Shown: positions 7,515-16,065 of the stretch, piece by piece | How the letters are laid out: every line of letters starts with the position of its first letter | Numbering within the stretch: position 1 is the first letter of the stretch | Source: CAYZPW01 sp964480475 | Lineage (GTDB): Bacteria > B130-G9 | Reading direction: 5' to 3' | DNA: 64,000 bases | NCBI GenBank assembly: GCA_964480475.1 | Contig: CAYZPW010000002.1 | Location: forward strand, 3,969 to 67,968 | Made by a program: the position numbers and the translations under genes | Notes under the pieces: generated by a model | Database searches by the model: none | What the model was told of the DNA's origin: nothing | What the model saw: the letters and a program-made list of their open reading frames with translations, nothing else

Positions 7515-8941
7515 CTGGCGCCCTGGTCCTCTCTGCCATCGCGATTGTCTGCGCCAAGCTGCTTGCTGAGCGTGAACCTGATCCTGGTTCCTTGTTCACC
7601 CGTTTCTGCCACAATGATCGAGCCCCCGTGGGCCTCGACTATCTGTTTTGTGATGTGCAGGCCAAGCCCGAGTCCTCCCTCACCCTCGGAGCCGCGCCCG
7701 GCGCGAACGAAACTATCGAATATCTTGCCCGTCTTGTGGGCTGGAATACCGGGCCCCTGGTCCTCCACGTCGAACACCACGAACTTCGCGCCGTCCTTGG
7801 CTGTGAGCTTCAATATCCCGTCGTCACGGTTATACCGGTCCGCGTTGTGAAGCAGGTTGATTATCACCTGAGACACCTTGTCCGCATCAAACAACATCTC
7901 AATGGGCTGCGCCGGAAGCGCTGCCACTAGCTGCTTAGAACGCTTGACCAAGCTCTTCTCAGACTCGTTCACAAGAGCGCGCAGCAGCTCGCTCAGATCG
8001 CCCTTCCTTAGATTCAGGCTGAATGCCCCGCGCTCTATTCGCGAGACGTCCAGGAGCTCCTCGATCATCCTGATCAAACGGTCCGCGTTGTTCTTTACGA
8101 CCGAAACCGCCTCATTCTGCTGACGTGTCAGCTCTCCGATCTTTCCCGACAGGAGAAGGTCGTAAGACATCTTCATCGACGAAAGAGGCGTTTTGAGCTC
8201 GTGCGAGACGACTGCCATGAATCTGGACTTCGTCGCATCCAACTGCTTCAGGCGAAGGGATTTGCTCTCTATCTCATTCCGTATCGAAGTATATACGGCG
8301 AGCACAATGAACGATGCTCCGAGAATGGGCAGCACATCGGCCAGGTATTTGAACATGTAGTTGGACTTGTCGAAGTAGAAGAAAAAAGCGACGACTTGAT
8401 GAGCGTAAAAGAGCCAGAAGGCCTTCCTGTAGAAGTGATGAACCGAGCCCCGGAGCGCATAGCACGAGGCAATCGCGAACGACAGGATCACGATATTGAG
8501 CATCGTGAACAGGAACGGGGTCCAGACCATTAGGTCTCTGTATGGCAGCAGCCTGTCGAAGAAGATGATCTCAAGGACTAGCAGGAATATGAAGCCGAAG
8601 TAAGTAATCAGCAGCTTTTCAAATCTAAGGTGGCTGCGGGCCATGCGTATGATCACGACGCCGGCCAATATCGCAAACGATAGGTTCTCCCACGCATACG
8701 TTACTAGTATCGTGAATGAACGGGAGATCGGCCGCTCGCTTAAATGGCTGATGGCGAAGAACAGATAAGGGAAGAGAAGGCGTATCACCAGTATGGTGAA
8801 CGCCAGACCTATTACATAGTAATCCCGGTTATGGGTGCGCTGCCACTCGCTGAAAGCCATAATCCAAACGAACAGCGCAAATGCAAGCCCAAGGACCTGG
8901 TAAGCGAGTTCTGCCTCAGGCGGGGTGAAGGTTTGCGGCAT
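7511..8941 (-). CDS. Membrane sensor histidine kinase
   Basis: A 476-residue kinase. The N-terminal 220 residues hold six to seven predicted membrane helices with very little periplasmic sequence, so it may sense an intramembrane or lipid-linked signal. A short coiled linker leads to the HisKA domain with FMAVVSHELKTP (His247 phospho-acceptor). The HATPase domain has the N box (NLLHNADRYN), G1 (DQGPGIP) and G2 (GLGLGLHI). The partner response regulator follows directly with a 4-base overlap. It is the first gene after rplI in the ribosomal-protein run (36 bases away), so basal expression may come from read-through. The signal is not predictable. Confidence 0.9.
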   Translation of the reverse strand: MPQTFTPPEAELAYQVLGLAFALFVWIMAFSEWQRTHNRDYYVIGLAFTILVIRLLFPYLFFAISHLSERPISRSFTILVTYAWENLSFAILAGVVIIRMARSHLRFEKLLITYFGFIFLLVLEIIFFDRLLPYRDLMVWTPFLFTMLNIVILSFAIASCYALRGSVHHFYRKAFWLFYAHQVVAFFFYFDKSNYMFKYLADVLPILGASFIVLAVYTSIRNEIESKSLRLKQLDATKSRFMAVVSHELKTPLSSMKMSYDLLLSGKIGELTRQQNEAVSVVKNNADRLIRMIEELLDVSRIERGAFSLNLRKGDLSELLRALVNESEKSLVKRSKQLVAALPAQPIEMLFDADKVSQVIINLLHNADRYNRDDGILKLTAKDGAKFVVFDVEDQGPGIPAHKTGKIFDSFVRAGRGSEGEGGLGLGLHITKQIVEAHGGSIIVAETGEQGTRIRFTLSKQLGADNRDGREDQGAR

Positions 8942-8977
8942 AGCCCTCTCGCTTCCATGCTTTTAGCCTAGATGACC

Positions 8978-9460
8978 CTATTTTGAAGCCTCAGGTTCCT
9001 CTTCAGCCTCTTCTTTTTCTACCCATACCTTCAATTCAGCGGTTACATCCTGGTGCAGCCTGATTGGGACCGTGTGAATACCCAATGACCGGATAGGTCT
9101 TTCAAGCTGGACCTTCCTCGAATCGATATCCAGACCCTGCTGTTGAATCGCGGCCGCGATATCCCGGGCCGTAACCGACCCGAATATCTTATCCTCCTCG
9201 CCCGATTGCCGACGGAAGCGGCACTGGATGCTCTGTATGCGCTCGGCGACGCTCTGGGCATCCTTGACCTCGTGCCTCTTTCTCACCGCGACCTGCCGAT
9301 TAGCATCCCGGAGCGCCATGAGGCTCCTCTTCGTCACAGCCACAGCCAGATCACGTGGAATCAAGAAGTTCCGAGCGTAACCATTCTTGACCGCAACTCT
9401 GTCGCCAGCGTTCCCGAGCTTCTCTACGTCGTGCTTAAGAAAAACCTCAACGTTCGCCAT
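8978..9460 (-). CDS. rplI: 50S ribosomal protein L9
   Basis: A 160-residue L9. The N-terminal domain has the family signature (KLGNAGDRVAVKNGYARNFLIP), a long connecting helix follows, and then an RNA-binding C-domain with FGSVTARDIA. A Glu-rich tail (EKEEAEEEPEASK) extends a little beyond the usual 148-150 residues. L9 binds domain V of 23S rRNA and helps keep the reading frame. Gene order rpsF-ssb-rpsR-(DUF2232)-rplI is the common bacterial arrangement. Confidence 0.96.
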   Translation of the reverse strand: MANVEVFLKHDVEKLGNAGDRVAVKNGYARNFLIPRDLAVAVTKRSLMALRDANRQVAVRKRHEVKDAQSVAERIQSIQCRFRRQSGEEDKIFGSVTARDIAAAIQQQGLDIDSRKVQLERPIRSLGIHTVPIRLHQDVTAELKVWVEKEEAEEEPEASK

Positions 9461-9484
9461 CTACATTACCTCTCAAATGCAGCG

Positions 9485-10495
9485 CTAACCGCCCTGTTGC
9501 TCCTGCGGCGCGTCCTTCGACCTTACTTTCCTGAAGTCAATGAATACGTCCAGAAAACCGATGGCTACCGCCAAAGGGAAAAACAGATACCCCGTCACCA
9601 ACAAGATTATCAGAAGCCCAGCCCACAGAAAAGCTCTGGATGAAATGACGCGTGCAGCGAAGAAAAACACCACCGCAAATCCCTGCGCAAAATACACCGT
9701 CCCCACCGAAATCAGGCAGTTGAGAGACAGACGAAAAGGCGAGCCGTCCGTTAAGAAAAGAAGCACGCCGGCCCCAATGACCAGGAAGACTAGATGGTCC
9801 GGCGCGTGCCAAAGCCTGAACTGTCCTCTGGAAGTCGCCTCATGCACGCTGGCGCCAAAAAGGCGTCTGATAAGCGCCCTCAACGCCGCGAACCCGACTA
9901 TCACGTAGAGCAACTCCCCGATCGTTACCAAAGCCGGGAGAACGAGCATTATATATCGAACTGCCTTGCCGGCCTGCTCCTCCCCAATCGAGGTCTTCAA
10001 CTGCTCGAAGACATCAGCGTTCTCGGCCGGTAGGTTATCCACAAAGAGGCTCTTGAACGCTGCCTCGTCCCCCGGTATCACGGAGCCGGGGGCTGCAACC
10101 TGCAAACCTATCAAAGTTACGGCCGAAACAGCCAGGGTCCCGGCTACGATTGTCCGAAACGGCGTGAGGCCCCTTCTCACATGTTCACCCAGAATGACGC
10201 CAAGCATCGCGCCTCCCGCCGCAAAACCCAACGCCTGCTCCAGAGAAACGAAGCCCCACAGAACGAGGCATCCGCCAGCGACTAATCCGAGCACAACAGT
10301 TGGCCCGAAAAGGATATAGCTCAAGGCGACCGGAACAGGCATTAGGACCTTGGTCAGGACCCGAAGCGGCGGCAACATGAAATGGACAGCGCACAGCATC
10401 AACGTTACCCCAACGGCGCCGTATGCTATCCGCCCAAACGATGCGGCGCTGAGGCCCCCTCGCTCGGCCGCGTTCCTTGCTTCAGATGGCTCCAA
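9485..10495 (-). CDS. DUF2232/YybS-like polytopic membrane protein
   Basis: A 336-residue protein with about eight hydrophobic helices (starting near residue 25 and ending near 320) and a cytoplasmic polar tail. Its position between rpsR and rplI is the usual place for DUF2232 (YybS-like) proteins in many bacteria, which supports the family call more than any single motif. The pattern is of an energy-coupling-type or permease-like membrane protein, but the substrate and role are unknown. It is spaced 10 bases from rpsR and 24 from rplI, so it is cotranscribed with ribosomal proteins. Confidence 0.75.
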   Translation of the reverse strand: MEPSEARNAAERGGLSAASFGRIAYGAVGVTLMLCAVHFMLPPLRVLTKVLMPVPVALSYILFGPTVVLGLVAGGCLVLWGFVSLEQALGFAAGGAMLGVILGEHVRRGLTPFRTIVAGTLAVSAVTLIGLQVAAPGSVIPGDEAAFKSLFVDNLPAENADVFEQLKTSIGEEQAGKAVRYIMLVLPALVTIGELLYVIVGFAALRALIRRLFGASVHEATSRGQFRLWHAPDHLVFLVIGAGVLLFLTDGSPFRLSLNCLISVGTVYFAQGFAVVFFFAARVISSRAFLWAGLLIILLVTGYLFFPLAVAIGFLDVFIDFRKVRSKDAPQEQQGG

Positions 10496-10505
10496 TCCTG
10501 CCGCC

Positions 10506-10733
10506 TTATTCTCCTACGAATGGGAGGAGAGCCAGAATCCTCCCACGCTTTACCGCGGTCGTAAGCTGACGTTGGTGCCGTGCGCAGGCGCCAGATATAC
10601 GACGGGGGATGATCTTTCCCCGGTCCGTTATGAAGAACTTCAAGAGGTCCACTTCCTTGTAATCGACCTTGTCGATCTTCTTCTCGCAGAATCTACAGTA
10701 TCGCCTCCTGTAAGGCCTGAAACCTATTGGCAT
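10506..10733 (-). CDS. rpsR: 30S ribosomal protein S18
   Basis: A 75-residue S18 with the core DYKEVDLLKFFITDRGKIIPRR and the rRNA-binding C-terminus. Unlike many S18 proteins it keeps a cysteine set (CRFC near residue 13 plus Cys50), i.e. the zinc-binding (C+) form. S18 pairs with S6 on the 30S platform. The rpsF gene lies upstream in the same operon, separated by ssb. Confidence 0.96.
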   Translation of the reverse strand: MPIGFRPYRRRYCRFCEKKIDKVDYKEVDLLKFFITDRGKIIPRRISGACARHQRQLTTAVKRGRILALLPFVGE

Positions 10734-10810
10734 TGCTCTTTCCTAAAACTCCTGCTCAAAATGAATATGTCGAAAACGAGACACTCATGCGTCAGGACAC
10801 GAGTGCGACA

Positions 10811-11227
10811 TTAGAAGGGCAAATCGTCGTCCGAAACGAGGTCTGCATCGGGCTTTTCAAAGCCTTGATCCTTGAAGGCGCCAGCCCCGCCCTCCGCCCT
10901 TGGGGAAGACAAGAACTGAACATTGGACGCAACAACTTTGAGCATCCTTCGCTTCTGACCCTCCTGCTCCCATTCGTCCATCCGCAGTTTGCCCTCAACA
11001 AAGACCAACTTCCCTTTCAAAAGGTGCTCTGCCTTTGCCTCGGCACGCTCGCCCCAAAAGGAGATCCGGTTGATGAACATCGTCTCCTCAGTCCACCCCT
11101 CGCCTTCACGTTTGGGGGTGTTGATCGCGAGCGAAAACTGGCAAACGGGACGGTTCGACGTCGTGTATTTCAGCTCGGCATCGTGCGTGAGGCGCCCAAC
11201 CAAGAAAACTCTATTTAGGTCCGTCAT
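10811..11227 (-). CDS. ssb: Single-stranded DNA-binding protein
   Basis: A 138-residue SSB. It begins MTDLNRVFLVGRLTHDAELKYT, has the OB-fold core and a short disordered linker, and ends with the acidic protein-interaction tip DDDLPF. The family is normally 150-180 residues, so the linker here is short. It coats single-stranded DNA during replication and repair and recruits partners through the tip. Placed between rpsF (17 bases away) and rpsR, as in many genomes. Confidence 0.96.
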   Translation of the reverse strand: MTDLNRVFLVGRLTHDAELKYTTSNRPVCQFSLAINTPKREGEGWTEETMFINRISFWGERAEAKAEHLLKGKLVFVEGKLRMDEWEQEGQKRRMLKVVASNVQFLSSPRAEGGAGAFKDQGFEKPDADLVSDDDLPF

Positions 11228-11244
11228 AGCAATGTCCTCTTTCC

Positions 11245-11592
11245 CTAGCTTGACGCTTCCTCTTCGGACTCGTCAAGTTCGACATCTTCGTCCAAGACTT
11301 TCTCCGCTTCTTCGAGCCTAACGAAAAGGTGACGAAGAACCTCGTCCGTCAATTTGAGCTGCCGGTCAATCTCGTCTTTCGCAGAAGAGTCGCCGAAGAA
11401 ACGCATGATGACGTAGTACGCTTCGTGAAACTTCTTCAGCTCATACGCAGTTCTTCTCATGCCCCATTCCTTAACCTCGGTCCGAATGCAGCCGAGGCGC
11501 TTGCCAAGCTCTTCGAAACGCTTAATCTGAGAGACCCTATTCTCTTCCGGGAGATTTGGCCTCAGAGCGTAAACTAGTTCGTATGCTCTCAA
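11245..11592 (-). CDS. rpsF: 30S ribosomal protein S6
   Basis: A 115-residue S6 with the ferredoxin-like fold pattern: MRAYELVYALRPN at the start, KEWGMRRTAYELKKFHEAYYV in the middle and an acidic tail (DEDVELDESEEEASS). The start ATG overlaps the pth stop by 4 bases, implying coupled translation. It binds S18 on the small subunit platform. A classical S6:S18 leader RNA was not apparent because the gene sits inside the operon. Confidence 0.96.
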   Translation of the reverse strand: MRAYELVYALRPNLPEENRVSQIKRFEELGKRLGCIRTEVKEWGMRRTAYELKKFHEAYYVIMRFFGDSSAKDEIDRQLKLTDEVLRHLFVRLEEAEKVLDEDVELDESEEEASS

Positions 11593-12227
11593 GTGAGCTT
11601 TCCTCTCTCTGTGGTTCTTTTGTTATGAATATTCATCGCGGCAACACCACCTTGTGCAGCAAAATCCACCACCGCTTTTGAGCATCTTCGCAGAACATCG
11701 CCCAGCAACTCAAGCTGCTCTTGAGCGAACGGAGACAGAACCCAGTCAACTCTCGACGCGCCACGCTGTGGATGGCCAATACCAACCCTCAGCCTATAAA
11801 AGCCTGAGGCGCCGAGCCTCTCAATGATCGACACCAAGCCCTTGTGGCCTACGGAGCCGCCGCCAAACTTGAACTTATAATGCCCCACTTCTAACGCGAT
11901 ATCGTCATGCACCACCAGAACTTTGTCAACATCAATTTTAGACCGTTCAACAAGATACTTCACATAGGTCCCCGAGTTGTTGACATAAGTCCTGGGTTTC
12001 GCAAGCAGACCTGACTTAGCCTTCATCTCCCAGTTCCAGACATCTCCCCGCCAGAGCCGGCGAAATCGGCCGCCTTCGGAACTAGCAAGAGCGTCGAGAA
12101 CCATGAAGCCCACATTGTGCCGGGTCTCTGCATAATCACTGCCCGGATTGCCGATACCGACCACCAGGAAATCCAGTGCCCTTTTTGGGGGGCGCTTTCG
12201 CCTCAATGACGTCCAAAAGCCACTCAT
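11589..12227 (-). CDS. pth: Peptidyl-tRNA hydrolase
   Basis: Releases peptides from peptidyl-tRNAs that drop off the ribosome. The N-terminus LVVGIGNPGSDYAETRHNVGFM carries the catalytic His in RHNVG and the conserved Asn. Other family blocks visible are KPRTYVNNSG, VVHDDIAL and GGSVGHKGL. I chose the ATG at 12227 (212 residues, 10 bases after the rplY stop). An upstream in-frame start at 12287 would add 20 very basic residues and overlap rplY by 50 bases. Gene order prs-rplY-pth is widely conserved. Confidence 0.95.
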   Translation of the reverse strand: MSGFWTSLRRKRPPKRALDFLVVGIGNPGSDYAETRHNVGFMVLDALASSEGGRFRRLWRGDVWNWEMKAKSGLLAKPRTYVNNSGTYVKYLVERSKIDVDKVLVVHDDIALEVGHYKFKFGGGSVGHKGLVSIIERLGASGFYRLRVGIGHPQRGASRVDWVLSPFAQEQLELLGDVLRRCSKAVVDFAAQGGVAAMNIHNKRTTERGKLT

Positions 12228-12237
12228 GGCTCGGCTG

Positions 12238-12894
12238 CTACTCGCTTGCTGTCTCTTCCGCTTCGGCCTCCTCGGCTTCCTCCTCAACCTTCTCTACTTC
12301 CTCGCCCTTCTTGGCGAGAATGGTTACAACAGTCCTTTGAGGCTCCTCAGTTATCTCAATCGTATCCGGGACCAAAAGGTCTCTAATGTGAACGGAATCG
12401 CCAACCATAAGGGCGGCAACATCTACCTCTATCTGGTGAATGAGGTCCCTGGGAAGGCATCGGATCTTGGCAATCCTCATGTTGTGCTGGAGCATCCCAC
12501 CCATCTTGACGCCCTGTGCCGTGCCAACCAAGACAATCGGAACGTCAACTATGAGCTTCGTGCCTCTGATGACTCTGAAAAAGTCGATGTGCAGCAGCCG
12601 CTCGCCTATGTGATCGAACTGCGCCTCCTTCACGAGAACATCCATCGACTTACCGTTGTCTATCCTCATGTCGATCAATTCCGTCTCGTAATCGGACAGC
12701 CGTAATATCGGCGCTAGATCGCCCGCTGTAACCGAGACCGGAACGGCCTCCATCTCACGACCATAGACGACGCCAGGGATCAGCCCTCTTTGGCGCATCT
12801 TTGTCGCGCGGCTCTTACCTCGCCAGTCTCTGGATGAGGCGCTCAATTTCAGATTCTCTGCCACCTTATCGCTCCCCAATAGTATCCTATTCAA
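12238..12894 (-). CDS. rplY: 50S ribosomal protein L25 (CTC type)
   Basis: A 218-residue L25 of the long general-stress (CTC/TL5) form. An N-terminal 5S rRNA-binding barrel (RATKMRQRGLIPGVVYG) is followed by a second beta domain, with a Glu/Ala-rich tail of about 25 residues. It binds 5S rRNA at the central protuberance. It overlaps prs by 8 bases and lies 10 bases before pth, so the three form one unit. Confidence 0.95.
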   Translation of the reverse strand: MNRILLGSDKVAENLKLSASSRDWRGKSRATKMRQRGLIPGVVYGREMEAVPVSVTAGDLAPILRLSDYETELIDMRIDNGKSMDVLVKEAQFDHIGERLLHIDFFRVIRGTKLIVDVPIVLVGTAQGVKMGGMLQHNMRIAKIRCLPRDLIHQIEVDVAALMVGDSVHIRDLLVPDTIEITEEPQRTVVTILAKKGEEVEKVEEEAEEAEAEETASE

Positions 12895-13831
12895 ACATCT
12901 CGCTTACCGAGAGAGACATACTTATTCTCTTGATCGCCTCACCTACGAGCGAGGCTATAGATAGAACAACTACCTTGTTCTTTGAATCCCGCTTTTTGTC
13001 AACCGGGATTGTATCGGTCGTTATCACCTTTTCTATGGGTGATTTAGTCAGCCGCTCATACGCATCTCCGGAGAACACTGGATGCGCGCACGCCGCGAAT
13101 ATGCGCCTCGCCCCAGCAGCCTGAAGCGCAACCGCGGAGTTGACTATTGTGCCGGCGGTATCGATCATGTCGTCCAGCAGAACCACATCGCGATGCAGAA
13201 CGTCGCCAATTATGTGACAGACCTCGGCCACATTCGGCGACGGCCGGCGCTTGTCAATTATTGCCAGGTCGCTGGTAAGCCTCTTGGCAAACTGTCTCGC
13301 GCGTTCAACGCCGCCTGCGTCCGGCGAGACGACGACCAGGTCCTTTGTGTCCAGACCCTGAATATAGCCTGCCAGGACCGGCGCGGCCAGTAAATGATCA
13401 AATGGAACATTGAAGAAACCCTGTATCTGGCCAGCGTGCAGGTCAATAGACAGAACCCGGTCCGCGCCGCTTGCCGACAGAAGGTCAGCAACCAGCTTCG
13501 CGGAGATCGGCACGCGCGGCATTCGCTTTCTGTCCTGACGAGCGTAGCAGTAGTAAGGCAATACCGCCGTAATTCGGTCTGCCGAAGCCCGTTTCAAGGC
13601 GTCGATCATCAGCAGGAGCTCCATGAGGTGCTCGTTCACAGGTTGAGCCATCGACTGAACGACAAAAACGTCCCTGCCGCGAACGTTCTCGTTTATCTGA
13701 ACCATTGTCTCGCCGTCGCTGAAACGACCTACATCCGCGTCACCGAGCGGGATACCCAAGTACTCACAGATCATTTGGGCCAGGGGTCTGTTGCCGTTCC
13801 CTGTGAATACCCTTAACTGATCCCCAATCAT
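12887..13831 (-). CDS. prs: Ribose-phosphate pyrophosphokinase
   Basis: Makes PRPP from ribose 5-phosphate and ATP for nucleotide, His and Trp synthesis. The start at 13831 has a GGAGG box 6 bases upstream and gives MIGDQLRVFTGNGNRPLAQ, the normal family start. The open frame reaches 42 bases further but without support. Motifs: the flexible loop RKRMPRVPISAK, the metal site DLHAGQIQGFF, and the PRPP-binding loop VVLLDDMIDTAGT. Length of 314 residues is standard. It is the first protein gene downstream of tRNA-Gln (50 bases) and heads the translation-related run. Confidence 0.96.
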   Translation of the reverse strand: MIGDQLRVFTGNGNRPLAQMICEYLGIPLGDADVGRFSDGETMVQINENVRGRDVFVVQSMAQPVNEHLMELLLMIDALKRASADRITAVLPYYCYARQDRKRMPRVPISAKLVADLLSASGADRVLSIDLHAGQIQGFFNVPFDHLLAAPVLAGYIQGLDTKDLVVVSPDAGGVERARQFAKRLTSDLAIIDKRRPSPNVAEVCHIIGDVLHRDVVLLDDMIDTAGTIVNSAVALQAAGARRIFAACAHPVFSGDAYERLTKSPIEKVITTDTIPVDKKRDSKNKVVVLSIASLVGEAIKRISMSLSVSEMFE

Positions 13832-13880
13832 AAGAAACCTCCAAAAACAATGCTTGCCACAAAAAGAACACACTGCGCTA

Positions 13881-13951
13881 CTGGGGCGGGAGGATTCGAA
13901 CCTCCGATGCAGGATCCAAAGTCCTGTGTCTTACCACTTGACGACGCCCCA
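13881..13951 (-). tRNA. tRNA-Gln (anticodon TTG)
   Basis: The minus strand folds as a tRNA. The acceptor TGGGGCG/CGCCCCA starts with the U1-A72 pair typical of tRNA-Gln. The anticodon stem CAGGA/TCCTG carries TTG, and the T arm GGAGG-TTCGAAT-CCTCC is complete. The discriminator is G and CCA is not encoded (TAG follows). It lies 49 bases upstream of the prs start on the same strand. Confidence 0.95.
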
Positions 13952-14028
13952 ATCAATCGCGTCAGAAGCGCCGGTCGGAATCACGATTATAGATGCACCA
14001 CCTACTCCCCAATTGTCAAGCCGCATTC

Positions 14029-14133
14029 GGGAGGAGTTTCCGCGGCGCGGAAACGGGAGAAAAGGAAAAGCAGACTCTGCCATAGTGCCTCCTTCGCCAA
14101 GGCTGGGGCGGACAAGAGGGCGAAAATGGAGAG
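14029..14133 (+). repeat. Hairpin plus purine-tail repeat, copy 2
   Basis: GGAGGAGTTTCC leads into a GTTTCCG...CGGAAAC hairpin (about 14036-14053). After that come a G/A-rich stretch and the segment CCTCCTTCGCCAAGGCTG plus GCGGACAAGA, shared with the copy at 3321-3441. The purine tail is shorter here. It sits in the 336-base space between tRNA-Gln and a secreted-protein gene. I see no coding gene in 13952-14287. Confidence 0.65.
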
Positions 14134-14287
14134 GCCAATAGTAGCGAGAAAGGCTCGGTCCTGTCCGCGGCGAATCCGAGGCAGCTAATCGCGGGGCCTT
14201 CACTCAGAGATAGAATCATGTGTGCCTGCACAACACGTTGTCAGGCCGAGAGGCGGACTTCAAGCCTCCGGACTTCAGGCGCTCTAT

Positions 14288-15859
14288 TTAGGGCTTGTTC
14301 GGCCTCGCGGAGTATGCACTTACCAATGAGGCCTCGATCGTGCCGCCCGAATTACCGCCGCCGGGCAGCGGCTGGTCGTCGGACGTCATCAGCATCCCAT
14401 CCACGAGCGCCCAATCACCCACGACGAGGTCCCCAAAACCTGCCGGACGGTCGTTGCGATAGATACTCGTGCTGCGCGTGATCGATACGACTATCCTATT
14501 CTGCGTGCCGATGTTGGGACCCAGGGAATAGGTGCCCGAGAGGATAATCGTGCTCTCGTCGTGGTTGATCCGCTCGATAGTTCCCTCCGCGGAGACCCAA
14601 TCGACGCCCCCGAACGAGAAATCAACACTCTCAGCAAGGAAGTATTCACCTTCCGGGGTCTCTTCCCAGGTTCCCATGGCGACGGCCAAGTCGCCTACCT
14701 GTATTTCCTCAAACTCGATGGGGCGCCCCATCCGGGTCAACTCCGCGTCCTCGGTTAGCCGGACAAAAACTCGTCCAAACGGGTCCTCAGCGTCATAAAC
14801 CATCTCGGAAAGCCAAAAGGCGCGCTGTTCAGGCATTATCTCATCGACGCTGCCCGAAACGAACTCCGGCCACGGTGAATCCTTGACCTCGATTCGCTCA
14901 GCCGTAACCACGGGGCAGCACGTTCCCTGCACGTCCTCTTCCCAGCCTTCAACTAAGACGTAGTCGCCAACTATTATGTCAGCAAACGGGATCTCCTCAT
15001 CTTCCTTCGTTATCAACGTGTCCTCGGTCACGCGCACTAACCAACATCCCCAGAAGCCGGGGACCGTCTCATCTTCATACCAAACGCCGCTCTCAACCTG
15101 TAGTAACCCGTTGTCCACGAAGGTGACAAAACCTTCGCACTCAATCGGCGGCCCGTGCTGGCTGTTCTTGTCAAACGTGAACGGTTCCGCCCAATCGCCT
15201 GGCCCGTCACCAAATGTCGTTTGCACCCGCCAGCTGTATTCACCGTCCGGCAGCGCAGCGGCGAGGTGTGGGTCCACGGTGAGCGAGGTGAAGAAGAAGG
15301 GCAGCGAGACGGAGACTGCCTCCTCGTCCGGGAAGACAATCTCGAAGTTGTATCCTGTCGCCTCAGGGACACTGCTCCACTTGAATGTGATCGGCATACC
15401 GCGGAAGATGGCCGACCGGTCCGGCGGGCTTAACAGCTCGGGCACACGCGGGTCGTGGTCCGTGATAGAGAGGATAAACGGCTCGGGCTCGCTGATCTCG
15501 CCGGCAGCGCTCACCGCCACGGCGGAAAGCACGTAGTGGCCAGGGAGGAGAATCCCCGGTATGTTAGGGACTGTCCAATCTCCTTCCCAAACGGTCAACG
15601 TGTCCGTCCTATCCACCTCTTCAAGCGCCATGAGCGGGAAGAACTCATAAACGATCCAGACGCCTATGACGCTATCCGTAGATTGCGGAACAGCCACCTC
15701 TGCCCAGAAAGTAACTGTATCGCCATAGGTTACAAGATACGGGGTGGCGCCGCCTGCAATTACATCCGGAACCTCCTGCGCGTTGGCCGAAAGCCCTAGT
15801 CCAAAAAGTAGCACAGCAAGCAGCAAAGTGATTCGGTTGGTTTTCTTTCTTGCGGTCAT
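14288..15859 (-). CDS. Secreted multidomain protein (Fn3-like plus DUF5666-like repeats)
   Basis: A 523-residue exported protein. A GGAGG box lies 7 bases before the ATG at 15859. The signal peptide is residues 1-27 (basic start, LLLAVLLFGLGLSANA, cleavage after NAQ or ANA). An Ig/Fn3-like region follows (about 30-135), then a second Fn3-like module (about 140-230) with LLSPPDRSAIFRG and GEYSWRVQT. Three repeats of about 85 residues each contain a D-x-V-G-D-x-A/V-x-V-x-G motif (IIVGDYVLVEG, IQVGDLAVAMG, LVVGDWALVDG), as in DUF5666 OB-like domains. Probably a periplasmic or surface binding protein. It appears to stand alone; substrate unknown. Confidence 0.75.
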   Translation of the reverse strand: MTARKKTNRITLLLAVLLFGLGLSANAQEVPDVIAGGATPYLVTYGDTVTFWAEVAVPQSTDSVIGVWIVYEFFPLMALEEVDRTDTLTVWEGDWTVPNIPGILLPGHYVLSAVAVSAAGEISEPEPFILSITDHDPRVPELLSPPDRSAIFRGMPITFKWSSVPEATGYNFEIVFPDEEAVSVSLPFFFTSLTVDPHLAAALPDGEYSWRVQTTFGDGPGDWAEPFTFDKNSQHGPPIECEGFVTFVDNGLLQVESGVWYEDETVPGFWGCWLVRVTEDTLITKEDEEIPFADIIVGDYVLVEGWEEDVQGTCCPVVTAERIEVKDSPWPEFVSGSVDEIMPEQRAFWLSEMVYDAEDPFGRVFVRLTEDAELTRMGRPIEFEEIQVGDLAVAMGTWEETPEGEYFLAESVDFSFGGVDWVSAEGTIERINHDESTIILSGTYSLGPNIGTQNRIVVSITRSTSIYRNDRPAGFGDLVVGDWALVDGMLMTSDDQPLPGGGNSGGTIEASLVSAYSARPNKP

Positions 15860-15896
15860 TCCGGTTCCTCCATTGCGGTTGTGATTTACGAAATAA

Positions 15897-16065
15897 ATGC
15901 ACCTACGTGGTCAAGCTGACCGATGCCATGCCGAATGTCAAGGTGGTTCTGGGCGAAGGGGTCCCCTGGCCGATCATCGACTCTGCGACCAGACGGAAAC
16001 GGAAGAACGTCGAATCCGCCTTCGCCAAAGCTGCCAACTCCGCCATAGTAACCTTGGGGGCTTAA
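15897..16065 (+). pseudogene. Possible 3' remnant of a plus-strand gene
   Basis: The 236-base space between two minus-strand genes has a plus-strand frame ending at TAA 16063-16065 (...KAANSAIVTLGA). It has GC-rich third positions as in real genes but no plausible start, and it begins abruptly just upstream of the secreted-protein gene. Its stop codon lies inside the first bases of the duplicated block (16061 on), so it may be a fragment left at a rearrangement junction. Part of it (CCGCCTTCGCCAAAGCT) resembles the dispersed repeat at 14089, which weakens the gene-remnant reading. Confidence 0.3.
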
